DNA of 64,000 nucleotides, taken from positions 62,001-126,000 of the forward strand of contig NZ_JACIVI010000003.1 in the NCBI RefSeq assembly GCF_014145335.1. Direction: 5' to 3'. Below the pieces are notes generated by a model, which worked only from the letters and a program-made list of their open reading frames with translations, was not told the origin of the DNA and ran no database searches. Below, in pieces: positions 9,007-20,411 of the stretch; the stretch's first letter is position 1; every line of letters begins with the position of its first letter. This DNA comes from Aquariibacter albus. Lineage in GTDB: Bacteria > Pseudomonadota > Gammaproteobacteria > Burkholderiales > Burkholderiaceae_C. The translations under genes were made by a program, and so were the position numbers.

Positions 9007-10248
9007 TCAGTCCGCCTGCTTGCGCAGGAAGGCGGGGATGTCGTAGTCGTCCACGCCGCTGCTCGACAGCGCGTCGACCCGTGCCGCGGCCGTGCGCCCG
9101 CTGCGCCAGACGCTGGGCACCGAGCTCGGGTCGTAGGGCTGGCTGGCGCTGCCGGCGCCGGCCGGCCCGCTCATCGTCACGGACACGCCAGCCGCCGGCG
9201 CCAGGCCGAGGTTGTCGGTGCCGGTGCGTGCCACCGGCTGGGCGACCGGCGCGGAATGCACCACGCTGATCGGCAGCTGCTGCTGGTGCTTGGCGTCCGA
9301 CAGGCCGGTGGCGATCACGGTCACGCGCAGCTGGTCGCCCAGGCTCTCGTCGTAGGCGGCGCCGAAGATGACGTGGGCCTCGTCGTGCGCGTACTTGCGG
9401 ATGGCGTTCATCGCGTTGCGGCTCTCGGACAGCTTCAGCGTGGCCTTGCTGGCCGCGATCAGCACCAGCACGCCGCGCGCGCCCGACAGGTCGATGCCTT
9501 CGAGCAGCGGGCAGGCCACGGCCGCATCGGCGGCCTTGGTGGCGCGGTCCGGGCCGCTGGCGGTGGCCGTGCCCATCATGGCCTTGCCGGGCTCGCTCAT
9601 CACCGTCTTCACATCCTCGAAGTCGACGTTGATCGAGGCGTCGACATTGATGATGTCCGCGATGCCGCCCACCGCGTTCTTCAGCACGTTGTTGGCCTCC
9701 TGGAAGGCCTCGTCCTGGGTGATGTCGTCGCCCAGCACCTCGAGCAGGCGCTCGTTGAGCACGACGATCAGGCTGTCGACATTGGCCTCCAGCTCGGCCA
9801 GGCCGGCCTCGGCCTGCTTGGTGCGGCGCTTGCCCTCGAACTCGAAGGGCTTGGTCACCACGCCGACGGTCAGGATGCCCATCTCCTTGGCGATGCGGGC
9901 GATGACCGGGGCGGCCCCCGTGCCGGTGCCGCCCCCCATGCCCGCGGTCAGGAAGACCATGTTGGCGCCCGCGATCGCGTTGCGGATGCGTTCCTCCGCC
10001 TCGTGCGCGGCGGCGCGGCCCGCATCGGGCTTGCCCCCGGCGCCCAGGCCGTTGGCGCCGAGCTGGATGATCACGTCGGCCGCGCTGCGGTTCAGGGCCT
10101 GGCGGTCGGTGTTCGCGCAGATGAACTCCACGCCCTGGACCCCGGTGTCGATCATGTGGGCGACGGCGTTGCCGCCGCCGCCGCCGACGCCGATCACCTT
10201 GATCCGGGTGTCGATCGGGTTGTCTTCGAGCATCTCGATGGTGTTCAC
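9007..10248 (-). CDS. ftsZ: Cell division GTPase FtsZ
   Basis: 413 residues. The tubulin signature GGGTGTG is at about residues 105-111, the N-terminal [10 protein letters not shown] loop is present, and the C-terminal [13 protein letters not shown] is the conserved peptide that binds FtsA and other partners; a variable linker rich in Ala, Ser and Pro precedes it. FtsZ polymerises at mid-cell to form the Z ring. The start is a GTG at 10246-10248, chosen because an AGGAGG stands 5 bases before it; an ATG 15 bases further on is possible. Last gene of the dcw cluster; lpxC does not follow. Confidence 0.98.
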   Translation of the reverse strand: MNTIEMLEDNPIDTRIKVIGVGGGGGNAVAHMIDTGVQGVEFICANTDRQALNRSAADVIIQLGANGLGAGGKPDAGRAAAHEAEERIRNAIAGANMVFLTAGMGGGTGTGAAPVIARIAKEMGILTVGVVTKPFEFEGKRRTKQAEAGLAELEANVDSLIVVLNERLLEVLGDDITQDEAFQEANNVLKNAVGGIADIINVDASINVDFEDVKTVMSEPGKAMMGTATASGPDRATKAADAAVACPLLEGIDLSGARGVLVLIAASKATLKLSESRNAMNAIRKYAHDEAHVIFGAAYDESLGDQLRVTVIATGLSDAKHQQQLPISVVHSAPVAQPVARTGTDNLGLAPAAGVSVTMSGPAGAGSASQPYDPSSVPSVWRSGRTAAARVDALSSSGVDDYDIPAFLRKQAD

Positions 10249-10310
10249 GGGGTCCTCCTGGGGGGCTGGCGGGGGTGGGGCGGGGGGAAGGGGGCGGGAC
10301 GGTGCGCGGC

Positions 10311-11540
<1,230 letters not shown>

Positions 11541-11549
11541 GGGGCGTTC

Positions 11550-12359
11550 TCAGTTCGTGGGCTTTTCACCGGGGGCCAGCGTGCCCAGGCCGCGCAGGCG
11601 CAGCGCGTAGCCGGCGGCGTGGCGCAGGTCGGCATGGGCCAGCGGGCGGTCGTGCTTGCGGATCAGCTCCTGCGCGGTCGTGACGAAGGCGCGGGTGCGG
11701 GTGGCCAGTTCCTCGGGGCTGCCGCGGCCGAACTCGACGACGGCCCCCTCGCCCAGCTCGCCGCGCCAGGAGCCCCGTGCCGTCAGGGCCAGGCTGCGCA
11801 GCTCGGTGTGCATCGGTGCGAACAGCGGGTTCAGGCTGCGCCACATCGACAGCATCGCGGCCGCGTGCCGCGCCGGGCCCTGCAGGGTCGGCAGGGCCTG
11901 CTCGTCGACATCGCCGGCATTGGCCTCGAACAGCTCGCCCTGCTGATTGACCAGGCCTTCCACCCCATCGTCGCCGCGCCACAGCGCGGCCGGCTGATGC
12001 TCTTCCAGCGCCACGGCGAGCCGGTTCGGCCAGAGCCGCCGCACCACGGCACGGCGCACCCAGGGCACGGCCTCGAAGGCGGCTTGCGCATCCTCCAGGT
12101 CCAGCGTGAAGAAGTTGCCCTTCAGCCGGGGCAGGGCCTGGCGGCGCAGCGCCTCCGGGCTGCTGCGCTCCAGCGGCTGCTCCACCACCAGACGCTGCAG
12201 CGCGAAGGCCGGCCGCTGCACCAGCAGGCCGAGACCCGCCACCAGCAGCAGCAGGCCGGCCAGCGCGAACAGCGCGGTGCCGGCACGCCGCATCAGGCGC
12301 ACGTCGCCCGGCAGCGGGCGGGCGGCCTGCGGCGATCGGGGGCGGCGGAGCTCGGGCAT
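11550..12359 (-). CDS. ftsQ: Cell division protein FtsQ
   Basis: 269 residues. A basic cytoplasmic stretch is followed by one membrane helix (about residues 26-47), then a POTRA domain (RLVVEQPLERSSPEALRR onward) and a beta domain. FtsQ links early and late divisome proteins by binding FtsB and FtsL. The gene starts 7 bases after ddlB and ends 9 bases before ftsA. The sequence is poorly conserved as usual; position in the cluster and domain order support the call. Confidence 0.93.
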   Translation of the reverse strand: MPELRRPRSPQAARPLPGDVRLMRRAGTALFALAGLLLLVAGLGLLVQRPAFALQRLVVEQPLERSSPEALRRQALPRLKGNFFTLDLEDAQAAFEAVPWVRRAVVRRLWPNRLAVALEEHQPAALWRGDDGVEGLVNQQGELFEANAGDVDEQALPTLQGPARHAAAMLSMWRSLNPLFAPMHTELRSLALTARGSWRGELGEGAVVEFGRGSPEELATRTRAFVTTAQELIRKHDRPLAHADLRHAAGYALRLRGLGTLAPGEKPTN

Positions 12360-12366
12360 GGAGGGC

Positions 12367-13380
12367 TCAGGCGTCCAGGGCGGCCTGGGCCAGCAGGTGG
12401 CTGCACAGGGCCTCGTAGCTCATCCCCGCCTCGCGGGCCGACATCGGCACCAGCGAATGGCCGGTCATGCCGGGCGAGGTGTTCATCTCCAGCAGGAAGA
12501 CCTTGCGGTCGCTGCGGCGGACCATCAGGTCGGCCCGGCCCCAGCCGCGGCAGCCCAGGGCACGGTAGGCACCCAGGGCCAGGCGCTGGATCTCGCGCTC
12601 CTCGGCGGCCGGCAGGCCGCTCGGGCAGAGGTAGCGGACCTCGTCGGTGAAGTACTTGTTCTTGTAGTCGTAGCCGGCCTCGGGCGGCACGATGCGGATC
12701 ACCGGCAGGGCATGGGCCGAGTCGCCGGCGCCGAGCACCGGGCAGGTCACTTCCTCGCCGTCGATGAAGGCCTCGCACAGCACATCGGGGTCGTACTTCG
12801 CGGCCAGGGCCACGGCGGCCGGCAGGTCCTCGGCCCGGCTGACCTTGCTGACGCCGATCGAGGAGCCCTCGCGGGGCGGTTTCACGATCAAGGGCAGGCC
12901 GAGCTGGGCCAGCACCTCGGCCAGGCGCGCGGGGCCGTGGTCGCCGGCGCGCAGGTGCACATGGGCCGGCGTGCTCAGGCCCTCGGCCAGGAAGATGCGC
13001 TTGGTCATCACCTTGTCCATCGCGATCGCGCTGGCCATCACGCCCGAGCCGGTGTAGGGAATGCCCAGCAGCTCCAGCGCGCCCTGCACGCAGCCGTCCT
13101 CGCCGTGGCGGCCGTGCAGGGCGATGAAGGCGCGGTCGTAGCCGGCGCGCTTGAGCTCGTCGAGCGGCCGGTCGGCCGGATCGAAGCCATGGGCATCGAC
13201 GCCGCGGCCGCGCAGCGCGCTGAGCACGCCGCCGCCCGACATCAGCGAGATCTCGCGTTCGGCCGAGCTGCCGCCGAAGAGCACGGCGACCTTGCCGAGT
13301 GCGGCCGGGTCCACCGGCGGCGGCGGGAAGGTGGCAGCCGGCGAATCGGCGCGGACGGGGTCTTGGGGGGCGGCGCTCAT
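12367..13380 (-). CDS. ddlB: D-alanine--D-alanine ligase
   Basis: 337 residues, ATP-grasp fold. The N-terminal [17 protein letters not shown], the glycine-rich ATP loop [12 protein letters not shown] and the metal-binding [18 protein letters not shown] are present. It makes the D-Ala-D-Ala dipeptide that MurF adds. The Tyr in YDYKNKY is typical of D-Ala-D-Ala rather than D-Ala-D-lactate enzymes. The ATG overlaps the murC stop codon by four bases. Confidence 0.96.
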   Translation of the reverse strand: MSAAPQDPVRADSPAATFPPPPVDPAALGKVAVLFGGSSAEREISLMSGGGVLSALRGRGVDAHGFDPADRPLDELKRAGYDRAFIALHGRHGEDGCVQGALELLGIPYTGSGVMASAIAMDKVMTKRIFLAEGLSTPAHVHLRAGDHGPARLAEVLAQLGLPLIVKPPREGSSIGVSKVSRAEDLPAAVALAAKYDPDVLCEAFIDGEEVTCPVLGAGDSAHALPVIRIVPPEAGYDYKNKYFTDEVRYLCPSGLPAAEEREIQRLALGAYRALGCRGWGRADLMVRRSDRKVFLLEMNTSPGMTGHSLVPMSAREAGMSYEALCSHLLAQAALDA

Positions 13381-14813
13381 CGCGGGGCGTCCTGGGGGGC
13401 AGAAGAGGGGGGCAGGGGCAGGGCGGCCAGTAGCGCGGCGGGCAGGCCGCCGATCGAGCCGGCGCCCATGGTGATCAGCACGTCGCCGTCGCGCAGCGAC
13501 TCGGCGGCGGCTTCGGGCATCGCCTCCATGGTGTCGACGAAGACCGGCTCGACCTTGCCGGCCACGCGCAGCGCACGGCTCAGCGCGCGGCCGTCGGCGG
13601 CGACGATGGGCGCCTCGCCGGCCGCATAGACCTCGGCCAGCAGCACGGCATCGGCCGTACCCATGACCTTGACGAAGTCCTCGAAGCAGTCGCGCGTGCG
13701 GGTGTAGCGATGGGGCTGGAAGGCCAGCACCAGGCGCCGGCCGGGGAAGGCGCCGCGCGCGGCGGCCAGCACGGCGGCCATCTCGACCGGGTGGTGGCCG
13801 TAGTCGTCGATCAGCGTCGCGCGGCCGCCGTCGCGGGTGGCCAGCTCGCCGTGGCGCTGGAAGCGCCGGCCCACGCCGGTGAAGGCGGCCAGCGCCGCCA
13901 CCAGGGGCGCATCGGGCAGCTCCAGCTCGGTGGCCACCGCGATCGCGGCCAGGGCATTGAGCACGTTGTGGCGGCCGGGCAGGTTCAGGGTGATCGGCAG
14001 GTCCGGCATCACCGTGCCGTTGCGGCGCTGGGCGATGAAGCGCATCTGCCCGCCGGGCAGGGCCTCGACCTCGACGGCGCGCACCTGCGCGTCCTCGCCG
14101 AAGCCGTAGCCGACCACCGGCCGCGAGATCATCGGCAGGATCGAGCGCACGCCCGGGTCGTCCACGCAGAGGATGGCCGCGCCGTAGAAGGGCATGCGGT
14201 GCAGGAACTCGACGAAGGCTGCCTTGAGCCGCGCGAAGTCGTGGCCGTAGGTGTCCATGTGGTCGGCGTCGATGTTGGTCACGACGCTGAGCACCGGGTT
14301 CAGGTTCAGGAAGGAGGCATCGCTCTCGTCGGCCTCCACCACGATGAAGTCGCCGGCGCCCAGGCGCGAGTTCGCGCCCGCGCTCAGCAGCTTGCCGCCG
14401 ATCACGAAGGTCGGGTCCAGGCCGGCCTCGGCCAGCACGCTGGCCACCAGCGAGGTCGTCGTCGTCTTGCCGTGCGTGCCGGCAATGGCGATGCCCTGCT
14501 TGAGCCGCATCAGCTCGGCCAGCATCACCGCGCGCGGCACCACCGGGATGCGGCGCGTGCGGGCGGCGATGACCTCGGGGTTGTCGCCCTTCACGGCGGT
14601 GCTCGTCACCACCGCCTCGGCGCCGGCGATGTGTGCTGCGTCGTGGCCGATGTGAACGCGGATGCCCAGGCCGGCCAGGCGCTTCGTGACCGCGCCCTCC
14701 GACTGGTCCGAACCCGAGATGGCGTAGCCGAGGTTGTGCAGGATCTCGGCGATGCCGCTCATGCCGGCGCCCCCGATGCCCACGAAGTGGATGTGCTTGA
14801 CCGCGTGTTTCAT
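13377..14813 (-). CDS. murC: UDP-N-acetylmuramate--L-alanine ligase
   Basis: 478 residues with the three Mur ligase domains. The N-terminal Rossmann motif [15 protein letters not shown], the ATP loop [10 protein letters not shown] (about 111-120) and the C-terminal [10 protein letters not shown] are intact. It adds L-alanine to UDP-MurNAc, the first amino acid of the peptidoglycan stem. The start codon overlaps the stop codon of a possible 35-codon frame between it and murG. Confidence 0.97.
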   Translation of the reverse strand: MKHAVKHIHFVGIGGAGMSGIAEILHNLGYAISGSDQSEGAVTKRLAGLGIRVHIGHDAAHIAGAEAVVTSTAVKGDNPEVIAARTRRIPVVPRAVMLAELMRLKQGIAIAGTHGKTTTTSLVASVLAEAGLDPTFVIGGKLLSAGANSRLGAGDFIVVEADESDASFLNLNPVLSVVTNIDADHMDTYGHDFARLKAAFVEFLHRMPFYGAAILCVDDPGVRSILPMISRPVVGYGFGEDAQVRAVEVEALPGGQMRFIAQRRNGTVMPDLPITLNLPGRHNVLNALAAIAVATELELPDAPLVAALAAFTGVGRRFQRHGELATRDGGRATLIDDYGHHPVEMAAVLAAARGAFPGRRLVLAFQPHRYTRTRDCFEDFVKVMGTADAVLLAEVYAAGEAPIVAADGRALSRALRVAGKVEPVFVDTMEAMPEAAAESLRDGDVLITMGAGSIGGLPAALLAALPLPPSSAPQDAPR

Positions 14814-14917
14814 GGCTGCCCCTCGCCCGACGAGTACGTCGGTCGATCCCCCGAGGGGATCCGGGCCGGCTTGGGAGCGGCCCGGCGCTCGGCCCGCTGC
14901 GGATGGAAGGCGTTCAT
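14810..14917 (-). CDS. Possible 35-residue coupled small protein between murG and murC
   Basis: The ATG at 14915-14917 overlaps the murG stop (ATGA), the frame runs 35 codons without a stop, and its own TGA overlaps the murC ATG (ATGA again), so the three frames are perfectly coupled. The peptide would be basic, with many Arg, Pro and Ala, and no membrane segment. The DNA of its second half folds into nested hairpins (14819-14861), which argues that it may be a noncoding REP-like element that happens to stay open, perhaps read through to couple murC to murG. I do not recognise the peptide. Confidence 0.3.
   Translation of the reverse strand: MNAFHPQRAERRAAPKPARIPSGDRPTYSSGEGQP
14819..14861. 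repeat. Nested palindromic element between murG and murC
   Basis: Outer arms CCCCTCG (14819-14825) and CGAGGGG (14852-14858) enclose a second stem (CGACG at 14828-14832 with CGTCG at 14837-14841); an alternative stem GATCCCC/GGGGATC occupies 14845-14861. This resembles the short intergenic palindromic repeats common in Burkholderiales. Only this copy is seen in the window. Confidence 0.5.
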
Positions 14918-16017
14918 GACTGCGTCAGTTCTTCGAGCTCGTCGGCCACGCGCGCGGCTGCGCGCGGCCGGGCCAGGGCGCGGGCGCGCTCGGCCATGGG
15001 AAGCAGGGTGCTGCGGTCCAGGCCGGCCAGGGTGGCAGCCAGGCGCTCGGGGCTCAGCTCGGTCTGCGGCAGGTGCAGGGCCGCGCCGTGCTGGGCCATG
15101 AACTGGGCGTTGTCGCGCTGGTGCGCGGTGGTGCGGGCGATGAAGGGCACCAGCAGCGAGGGCACGCCGGCCGCGCAGAGTTCGCTGACGGTGATGGCGC
15201 CGGCCCGGCCGATCACCAGGTCGGCCGCGGCCAGTTCGCCGGCCATGTCCTCGATGAAGGCCCGCACCTCGAGGCCGGCCTCGGGCCGCGGGTCCAGGCC
15301 GGCGGCGCGGTAGGCGTCCTGCACGGCATCGCGGTTCTGCGCGCCGGTTTGATGCAGCACCCGGGGGCGCTGCGCCGGGGCCAGCAGGGCCAGCGCCCGC
15401 GGCAGGGTCTCGTTGAGCACGCGGGCGCCCAGGCTGCCGCCGACCACCAGCAGCTTCAGCGGGCCGCTGCGGCCGGCATAGCGTTCGGCCGGCGCCGGCA
15501 GGGCCTCGATCTCGGCCCGCACCGGGTTGCCGGTGACGCGGCCGCGGCGGCCGGCGCGGAGGGCATCGGCGCCGTCGAAGCCGAAGGCGATGCGGTCGGC
15601 CACGCGGCCCAGGGCCTGGTTCGACAGCAGCAGGGCCGCGTCGGCATTGACCAGCACCAGCGGCTTGCGCAGCAGCCAGGCCATCAGGCCGCCGGGGACG
15701 CAGACATAGCCCCCCATGCCCAGCACCGCATCGGCCCGGCGCGCGCGCAGGATGCGCAGGCTGTCCCAGAAGGCCTTGAGCAGCCGCAGGCTGCCGGTGG
15801 CGCTGTGCAGCCAGCCCTTGCCGCGCAGGCCGGTGAAGGCCAGCACGTCCATCGGCAGGCCGCTGGGCGGCACCAGCTTCTGCTCCAGGCCGCTGGGCGT
15901 GCCCAGCCAGCTCACCGTCCAGCCCCGGGCCTGCATCTCGCGGGCCACGGCCAGGCCGGGGATCACGTGGCCGCCGGTGCCGGCGGCCATCACGACGAGG
16001 TGGCGCGCGCGGCTCAT
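14914..16017 (-). CDS. murG: UDP-GlcNAc transferase MurG
   Basis: 367 residues, GT-B fold (family GT28). It has the G loops [19 protein letters not shown] and [13 protein letters not shown], and the donor-binding region [24 protein letters not shown]. It transfers GlcNAc from UDP-GlcNAc to lipid I, giving lipid II on the inner face of the membrane. The ATG overlaps the ftsW stop by four bases; downstream is the small coupled frame before murC. Confidence 0.97.
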   Translation of the reverse strand: MSRARHLVVMAAGTGGHVIPGLAVAREMQARGWTVSWLGTPSGLEQKLVPPSGLPMDVLAFTGLRGKGWLHSATGSLRLLKAFWDSLRILRARRADAVLGMGGYVCVPGGLMAWLLRKPLVLVNADAALLLSNQALGRVADRIAFGFDGADALRAGRRGRVTGNPVRAEIEALPAPAERYAGRSGPLKLLVVGGSLGARVLNETLPRALALLAPAQRPRVLHQTGAQNRDAVQDAYRAAGLDPRPEAGLEVRAFIEDMAGELAAADLVIGRAGAITVSELCAAGVPSLLVPFIARTTAHQRDNAQFMAQHGAALHLPQTELSPERLAATLAGLDRSTLLPMAERARALARPRAAARVADELEELTQS

Positions 16018-17285
16018 GCCCGGCCCCCCCGCATCAGCTGCCGGTTCTCGGCATCGACCCGCAGCACGATGGCCAGCGCGATGGCGTTCATCACCAGGGC
16101 CGAGCCGCCGTAGCTCATCAGCGGCAGGGTCAGCCCCTTGGTCGGCAGCGCGCCCAGGTTCACGCCCATGTTGATGAAGCCCTGGCCGCCCAGCCACAGG
16201 CCGATGCCCTGGCAGTAGAGGCCGGCAAACACGCGGTTGAGCATGATGGACGCGCGGCCGATCACGAAGCAGCGCCGCACCAGCCAGAAGAAGGCCAGCA
16301 TCACGGCCACCACGCCCACGAAGCCCAGCTCCTCGCCGATCACGGCCAGCAGGAAGTCGGTGTGCGGCTCGGGCAGGTAGTGCTGCTTCTCCAGGCTGTC
16401 GCCCAGGCCCTGGCCGAAGAGCTCGCCGCGGCCGAAGGCGATCAGCGACTGGGTGAGCTGGTAGGCCTTGCCCGCGGCATTCGTCGGCTCCCAGGGCCGC
16501 AGGTAGGCGAAGATCCGTGCGCTCTTCTCCTCGCTCGATGCGATCACCGCGACGAAGCTCAGCACCAGCACGGCCGCGCTCAGCAGGAACATGCGTCCGT
16601 TCACGCCCCCGAGGAAGAGCACGCCCATCGCGATCACCGCGATCACCATGAAGGCGCCCATGTCCGGCTCGCGCAGCAGCAGCACGCCGGTCACGGCCAG
16701 GGCCACGGCCATCGGCCAGACGGCGCGGAAGAACTTTTCCTTCACGTCCATCTTGCGCGTCATGTAGCTGGCTGCGTAGAGCGCGATGCCGAGCTTGGCC
16801 AGTTCGCTGGGCTGGAAGTTCATCACCCCCAGCGGAATCCAGCGCCGCGACTTGTTGACCACCTTGCCGATGCCCGGCACCAGCACCAGCACCAGCAGCA
16901 GCAGCGCGACGACGAAGATCCACGGCGCCCAGCGTTCCCAGACGCTCAGCGGCACCTGCGCGGCCAGCAGGCCCGCCATCAGGGCCAGCAGCAGCTGCAC
17001 GCTGTGGCGCAGCAGGAAGTGATAGGGCTTGTAGTCGGCGTACTTCGGGCTGTCGGGCAGCGCGATGCTGGCGCTGTAGACCATCACCAGGCCGAGCAGC
17101 ATCAGGCCCAGCACCACCGCGACGAGCGCGCCATCGACCCCGGAGGCCGGCCGCGGCGTGCCACCGCCGGCCAGGCTGTCGCGCACCGGCAGCAGCGTGC
17201 CGCCCTCGCGGCGGCCGGCCAGGCGCTCGCGCAGGCGCGCGAGCCAGGCGGCGGGCCGGTGCAGCGGGGTCGCGGGGGTGCTCAT
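16014..17285 (-). CDS. ftsW: Peptidoglycan glycosyltransferase FtsW
   Basis: 423 residues, SEDS family, about ten membrane helices after a 60-residue cytoplasmic N terminus. Typical stretches are [29 protein letters not shown] and [19 protein letters not shown], the last with the catalytic Asp. FtsW polymerises septal glycan together with FtsI. Start and stop both overlap the neighbours murD and murG by four bases. Confidence 0.97.
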   Translation of the reverse strand: MSTPATPLHRPAAWLARLRERLAGRREGGTLLPVRDSLAGGGTPRPASGVDGALVAVVLGLMLLGLVMVYSASIALPDSPKYADYKPYHFLLRHSVQLLLALMAGLLAAQVPLSVWERWAPWIFVVALLLLVLVLVPGIGKVVNKSRRWIPLGVMNFQPSELAKLGIALYAASYMTRKMDVKEKFFRAVWPMAVALAVTGVLLLREPDMGAFMVIAVIAMGVLFLGGVNGRMFLLSAAVLVLSFVAVIASSEEKSARIFAYLRPWEPTNAAGKAYQLTQSLIAFGRGELFGQGLGDSLEKQHYLPEPHTDFLLAVIGEELGFVGVVAVMLAFFWLVRRCFVIGRASIMLNRVFAGLYCQGIGLWLGGQGFINMGVNLGALPTKGLTLPLMSYGGSALVMNAIALAIVLRVDAENRQLMRGGRA

Positions 17286-19186
17286 GCCAGCGAGCTCCCG
17301 CGGGCCTCGGCCAGGGCCTGTGCCGCGCCGGCGAAGACCTCGGCGCGGTGCGCGTAGTTGCGGAACATGTCCAGGCTGGCGCAGGCCGGGCTCAGCAGCA
17401 GCGCGTCGCCGCTGCGGCATTGGGCGAAGGCCCAGGCCGTGGCGTCCTCCAGCGTCGCGAAGCGTGCGCGCGGCAGGGCCGCGGCCTCGGGGTGGGCCAG
17501 GATCGCGGCTTCGAGGGCCGGGGCGTCGCGGCCGATCAGGGCGATCGCGCGGGCATGGGCGGCCAGCGGTGCGGCCAGCGGTGCGAAGTCCTGGCCCTTG
17601 CCCTCGCCACCCAGCACGATGGCCAGGCGACCGGGGGCCTTGTCCTCGCCCAGGCCGCGCAGCGCGGCCACGGTGGCGCCGACATTGGTGCCCTTGCTGT
17701 CGTCGACGATCTCGATGCCGTCGAGCAGGCCGATGGGCTCGACGCGGTGCGGCTCGCCGCGGTACTCGCGCAGGCCGTGCAGCATCGGCGCCAGCGGCAG
17801 GCCGGCGGCGCTGCACAGGGCCAGCGCCGCCAGGGCATTGGCGGCGTTGTGGCGGCCGCGGATGCGCAGGGCATCGGCCGGCATCAGGCGCTGCAGCAGC
17901 AGCGGCTCGGCCTCCCGTTCGCGGCCGCGGCGCGGGGTGTCGTCGGCCGGCTGCGCGCGCACCAGCCAGACGATGCCGCCTTCGCGCTGCAGGCCCCAGT
18001 CGCCCGGCGCCTGCGGCGCGTCCAGGCCGAAGCGCTGCACCTGGCGTGCCTCGATGCGGCTGCGCTGCCCGCGGGCGGCCGGCTTGTGCACGCGGGGCTC
18101 GGGCACCAGGGCCTCGACGGCCGCGTCGTCGCGGTTGACGACCATCACCGTCTCGCGGCCCTGCACGCTGGCCCAGCTGCCGTGGATGCGGCCCTTGGCC
18201 TCGGCGTAGGCGGCCATCGTGCCGTGCCAGTCCAGGTGGTCCTGGCTGAGGTTCAGCACGGCGGCGGCCGTCGGCCGGAAGCCGCCGGGGCCGTGGGCCA
18301 CGCCGTCGAGCTGGAAGCTCGAAAGCTCCAGCACCCAGACCTCGGGCAGGGCGTTGAACACCGCGGCGCGCGGCGCGGCGGGGGGCAGGGCGAGGGCTGC
18401 GCCCGCATCGGCTGCGGCGGGCTCGGCCTCGGCCTCGGCGGGAAGCGGGTCGATCGGGTCGGCCTCGACGCCCTCGGGCGTGCCGGGGGGCTCGGCCGGA
18501 TCGGCATCGAGGGCCTCGGCGGCCTCGCCGGCCGGGTCCTCCGGGGCGGGCACGGCCCCGGCGGCCTGCGCTTCGACGGCCTCGGCGGCCTCGACCGGTG
18601 CCAGCCAGTCCGGCGCGAACAGGCCGCCGGCCGGCGCCTCCCAGCCCGGCTGTTCGGCATCGAGCGCGGCGGCCAGCGTGTCCAGCAGGGTCGGGCCGAC
18701 ATTGCCGGCCACGGCCACGCGGCGACCGGCGCGCTCGGCCAGCCGGCCGCAGAGCATGGTGGTCGTGGTCTTGCCGTTGGTGCCGGTGATGGCGATCAGC
18801 CGGGGCGCATAGCGCAGCCGGGCCTCCAGCGTGGCCAGGGCGCTGGCGAAGAGGCCCAGCTCGCCTTCCACCTTGATCCCGCGCCCGGCCGCGGCGGCCA
18901 GCAGCGGCGCCAGGGCCGGATCGTTCGGGGCCAGGCCGGGGCTCTTGAGCACGCGGTCGCAGCCCTCCAGCAGGGCCGGGTCGAAGCCTTGCACGCGTTG
19001 CGCCGCCGGCACGTCGGCGGCCAGGCGCGCGGCCTGGGGCGGCTCGGCGCGGCTGTCGGCCACGGTGATCGCCGCCGCGCCGAGGCGCCGCGCCCAGCGC
19101 GCCATGGCCAGGCCCGAGTCGCCACAGCCCAGCACCAGCAGGCGCTGGCCGGCGAGCAGGTCGGGGGCGAAGGGCAGCAGGCTCAA
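17282..19186 (-). CDS. murD: UDP-N-acetylmuramoylalanine--D-glutamate ligase with an acidic insertion
   Basis: 634 residues, well above the usual 440-510. The Mur ligase parts are complete: N-terminal domain (1-125), ATP loop [12 protein letters not shown] (132-143), [12 protein letters not shown] (285-296), [15 protein letters not shown] and the C-terminal [12 protein letters not shown]. Between residues about 177 and 276 (bases 18359-18658) lies an insertion rich in Ala, Glu, Pro and Asp, with one Arg and no Lys, probably disordered. The reading frame is intact. The start is a TTG at 19184-19186 with GAGGAGC a few bases before it, overlapping the mraY stop. MurD adds D-glutamate to UDP-MurNAc-L-Ala. 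Confidence 0.95.
   Translation of the reverse strand: MSLLPFAPDLLAGQRLLVLGCGDSGLAMARWARRLGAAAITVADSRAEPPQAARLAADVPAAQRVQGFDPALLEGCDRVLKSPGLAPNDPALAPLLAAAAGRGIKVEGELGLFASALATLEARLRYAPRLIAITGTNGKTTTTMLCGRLAERAGRRVAVAGNVGPTLLDTLAAALDAEQPGWEAPAGGLFAPDWLAPVEAAEAVEAQAAGAVPAPEDPAGEAAEALDADPAEPPGTPEGVEADPIDPLPAEAEAEPAAADAGAALALPPAAPRAAVFNALPEVWVLELSSFQLDGVAHGPGGFRPTAAAVLNLSQDHLDWHGTMAAYAEAKGRIHGSWASVQGRETVMVVNRDDAAVEALVPEPRVHKPAARGQRSRIEARQVQRFGLDAPQAPGDWGLQREGGIVWLVRAQPADDTPRRGREREAEPLLLQRLMPADALRIRGRHNAANALAALALCSAAGLPLAPMLHGLREYRGEPHRVEPIGLLDGIEIVDDSKGTNVGATVAALRGLGEDKAPGRLAIVLGGEGKGQDFAPLAAPLAAHARAIALIGRDAPALEAAILAHPEAAALPRARFATLEDATAWAFAQCRSGDALLLSPACASLDMFRNYAHRAEVFAGAAQALAEARGSSLA
18359..18658 (-). 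other. Segment encoding the acidic Ala/Glu/Pro insertion of MurD
   Basis: Codes for residues about 177-276 of MurD, inside the central ATP-binding domain and just before the conserved [12 protein letters not shown] strand. The repeated GCC/GAG/CCG codons look like expansion of a low-complexity linker. It carries no stop or frame disturbance. Confidence 0.7.
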
Positions 19187-19196
19187 CGCAAGCTCC

Positions 19197-20378
19197 TCAA
19201 CGCAGCTTCAGGCTGCTCAGGCCGATCAGGCAGAGCAGCATGGTGATGATCCAGAAGCGCACGACGACCTGCGTCTCCTTCCAGCCCCCCTTCTCGAAGT
19301 GGTGGTGCAGCGGCGCCATCCGAAGGATGCGCTGGCCGGTGCCGGTGCGGCGCTTGGTCCACTTGAACCAGCTCACCTGCAGCATCACCGACAGGGCCTC
19401 GACGACGAAGATGCCGCCCATGATGGCCAGCACGATCTCCTGCCGCACGATGACGGCGATGGTGCCGAGCGCCCCGCCCAGGGCCAGGGCGCCGACATCG
19501 CCCATGAAGACCTGGGCCGGATAGGCGTTGAACCACAGGAAGGCCAGGCCCGCGCCGGCCATGGCGGCGCAGAAGATCAGCAGCTCGCCGGCCCCCGGGA
19601 TGTGCGGCAGCAGCAGGTAGTTGCTGAACACCGCATTGCCGGTCACGTAGGCGAACAGGCCCAGCGCCGAGCCGACCATCACCACCGGCATGATGGCCAG
19701 ACCGTCGAGCCCGTCGGTGAGGTTCACCGCATTGCTGCTGCCCACGATGACCACATAGGTCATCAGCAGGAAGCCGGCCACGCCCAGCGGGTAGCTGACC
19801 TGCTTGAAGAAGGGCAGCAGCAGGTTGGTCTTGTCCGGCAGTTCGCCGCGGAAGCCGCTGACCACCCATTCGAGGAAGAGCTCGGCGACCCGCGCGTTCG
19901 AGGTCTCGGCAATCGAGAACAGCAGATAGAAGGCCGCCAGGCCGCCGATCAGCGACTGCCAGAGGTATTTCTCGCGCGAGGACATGCCCTCGGGGTTCTT
20001 GTGCACGACCTTGCGCCAGTCGTCGGCCCATCCGATCGCGCCGAAGCCGAAGGTCACGACCATGACGATCCAGACGAAGCGGTTGCTCCAGTCGAACCAC
20101 AGCAGGGTGCTGACCGCGATGGCCAGCAGGATCAGCACGCCGCCCATGGTCGGCGTGCCGGTCTTGGCCAGGTGTTCCTGGATGCCGTAGGCCCGCACCG
20201 GCTGGCCGATCTTCAGCGCGGTCAGGCGACGGATCACCGCCGGGCCCAGGGCCATGCCGATCAGCAGGGCCGTCATCGCGGCCATCACGGCGCGGAAGGT
20301 CAGGTACTGCACGACGCGCAGGAAACCGAAGGTCTGCGGATCGAGGGCCTGCAGCCAGGCGGCGAGGGTCACCAGCAT
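19197..20378 (-). CDS. mraY: Phospho-N-acetylmuramoyl-pentapeptide transferase
   Basis: 393 residues with ten membrane helices. Family motifs are [46 protein letters not shown] and the C-terminal [13 protein letters not shown]. MraY joins UDP-MurNAc-pentapeptide to undecaprenyl phosphate to make lipid I. It lies 33 bases after murF and 10 before murD. Confidence 0.98.
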   Translation of the reverse strand: MLVTLAAWLQALDPQTFGFLRVVQYLTFRAVMAAMTALLIGMALGPAVIRRLTALKIGQPVRAYGIQEHLAKTGTPTMGGVLILLAIAVSTLLWFDWSNRFVWIVMVVTFGFGAIGWADDWRKVVHKNPEGMSSREKYLWQSLIGGLAAFYLLFSIAETSNARVAELFLEWVVSGFRGELPDKTNLLLPFFKQVSYPLGVAGFLLMTYVVIVGSSNAVNLTDGLDGLAIMPVVMVGSALGLFAYVTGNAVFSNYLLLPHIPGAGELLIFCAAMAGAGLAFLWFNAYPAQVFMGDVGALALGGALGTIAVIVRQEIVLAIMGGIFVVEALSVMLQVSWFKWTKRRTGTGQRILRMAPLHHHFEKGGWKETQVVVRFWIITMLLCLIGLSSLKLR

Positions 20379-20411
20379 GGGCGGCTCCGGGTCGAGGGGG
20401 TGGGGGCCTGT

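Noticed and set aside
17282-19186. Possible frameshift or gene fusion in murD because of its length
   Set aside because: The frame is continuous and motifs on both sides are in order; the extra length is explained by one low-complexity insertion.
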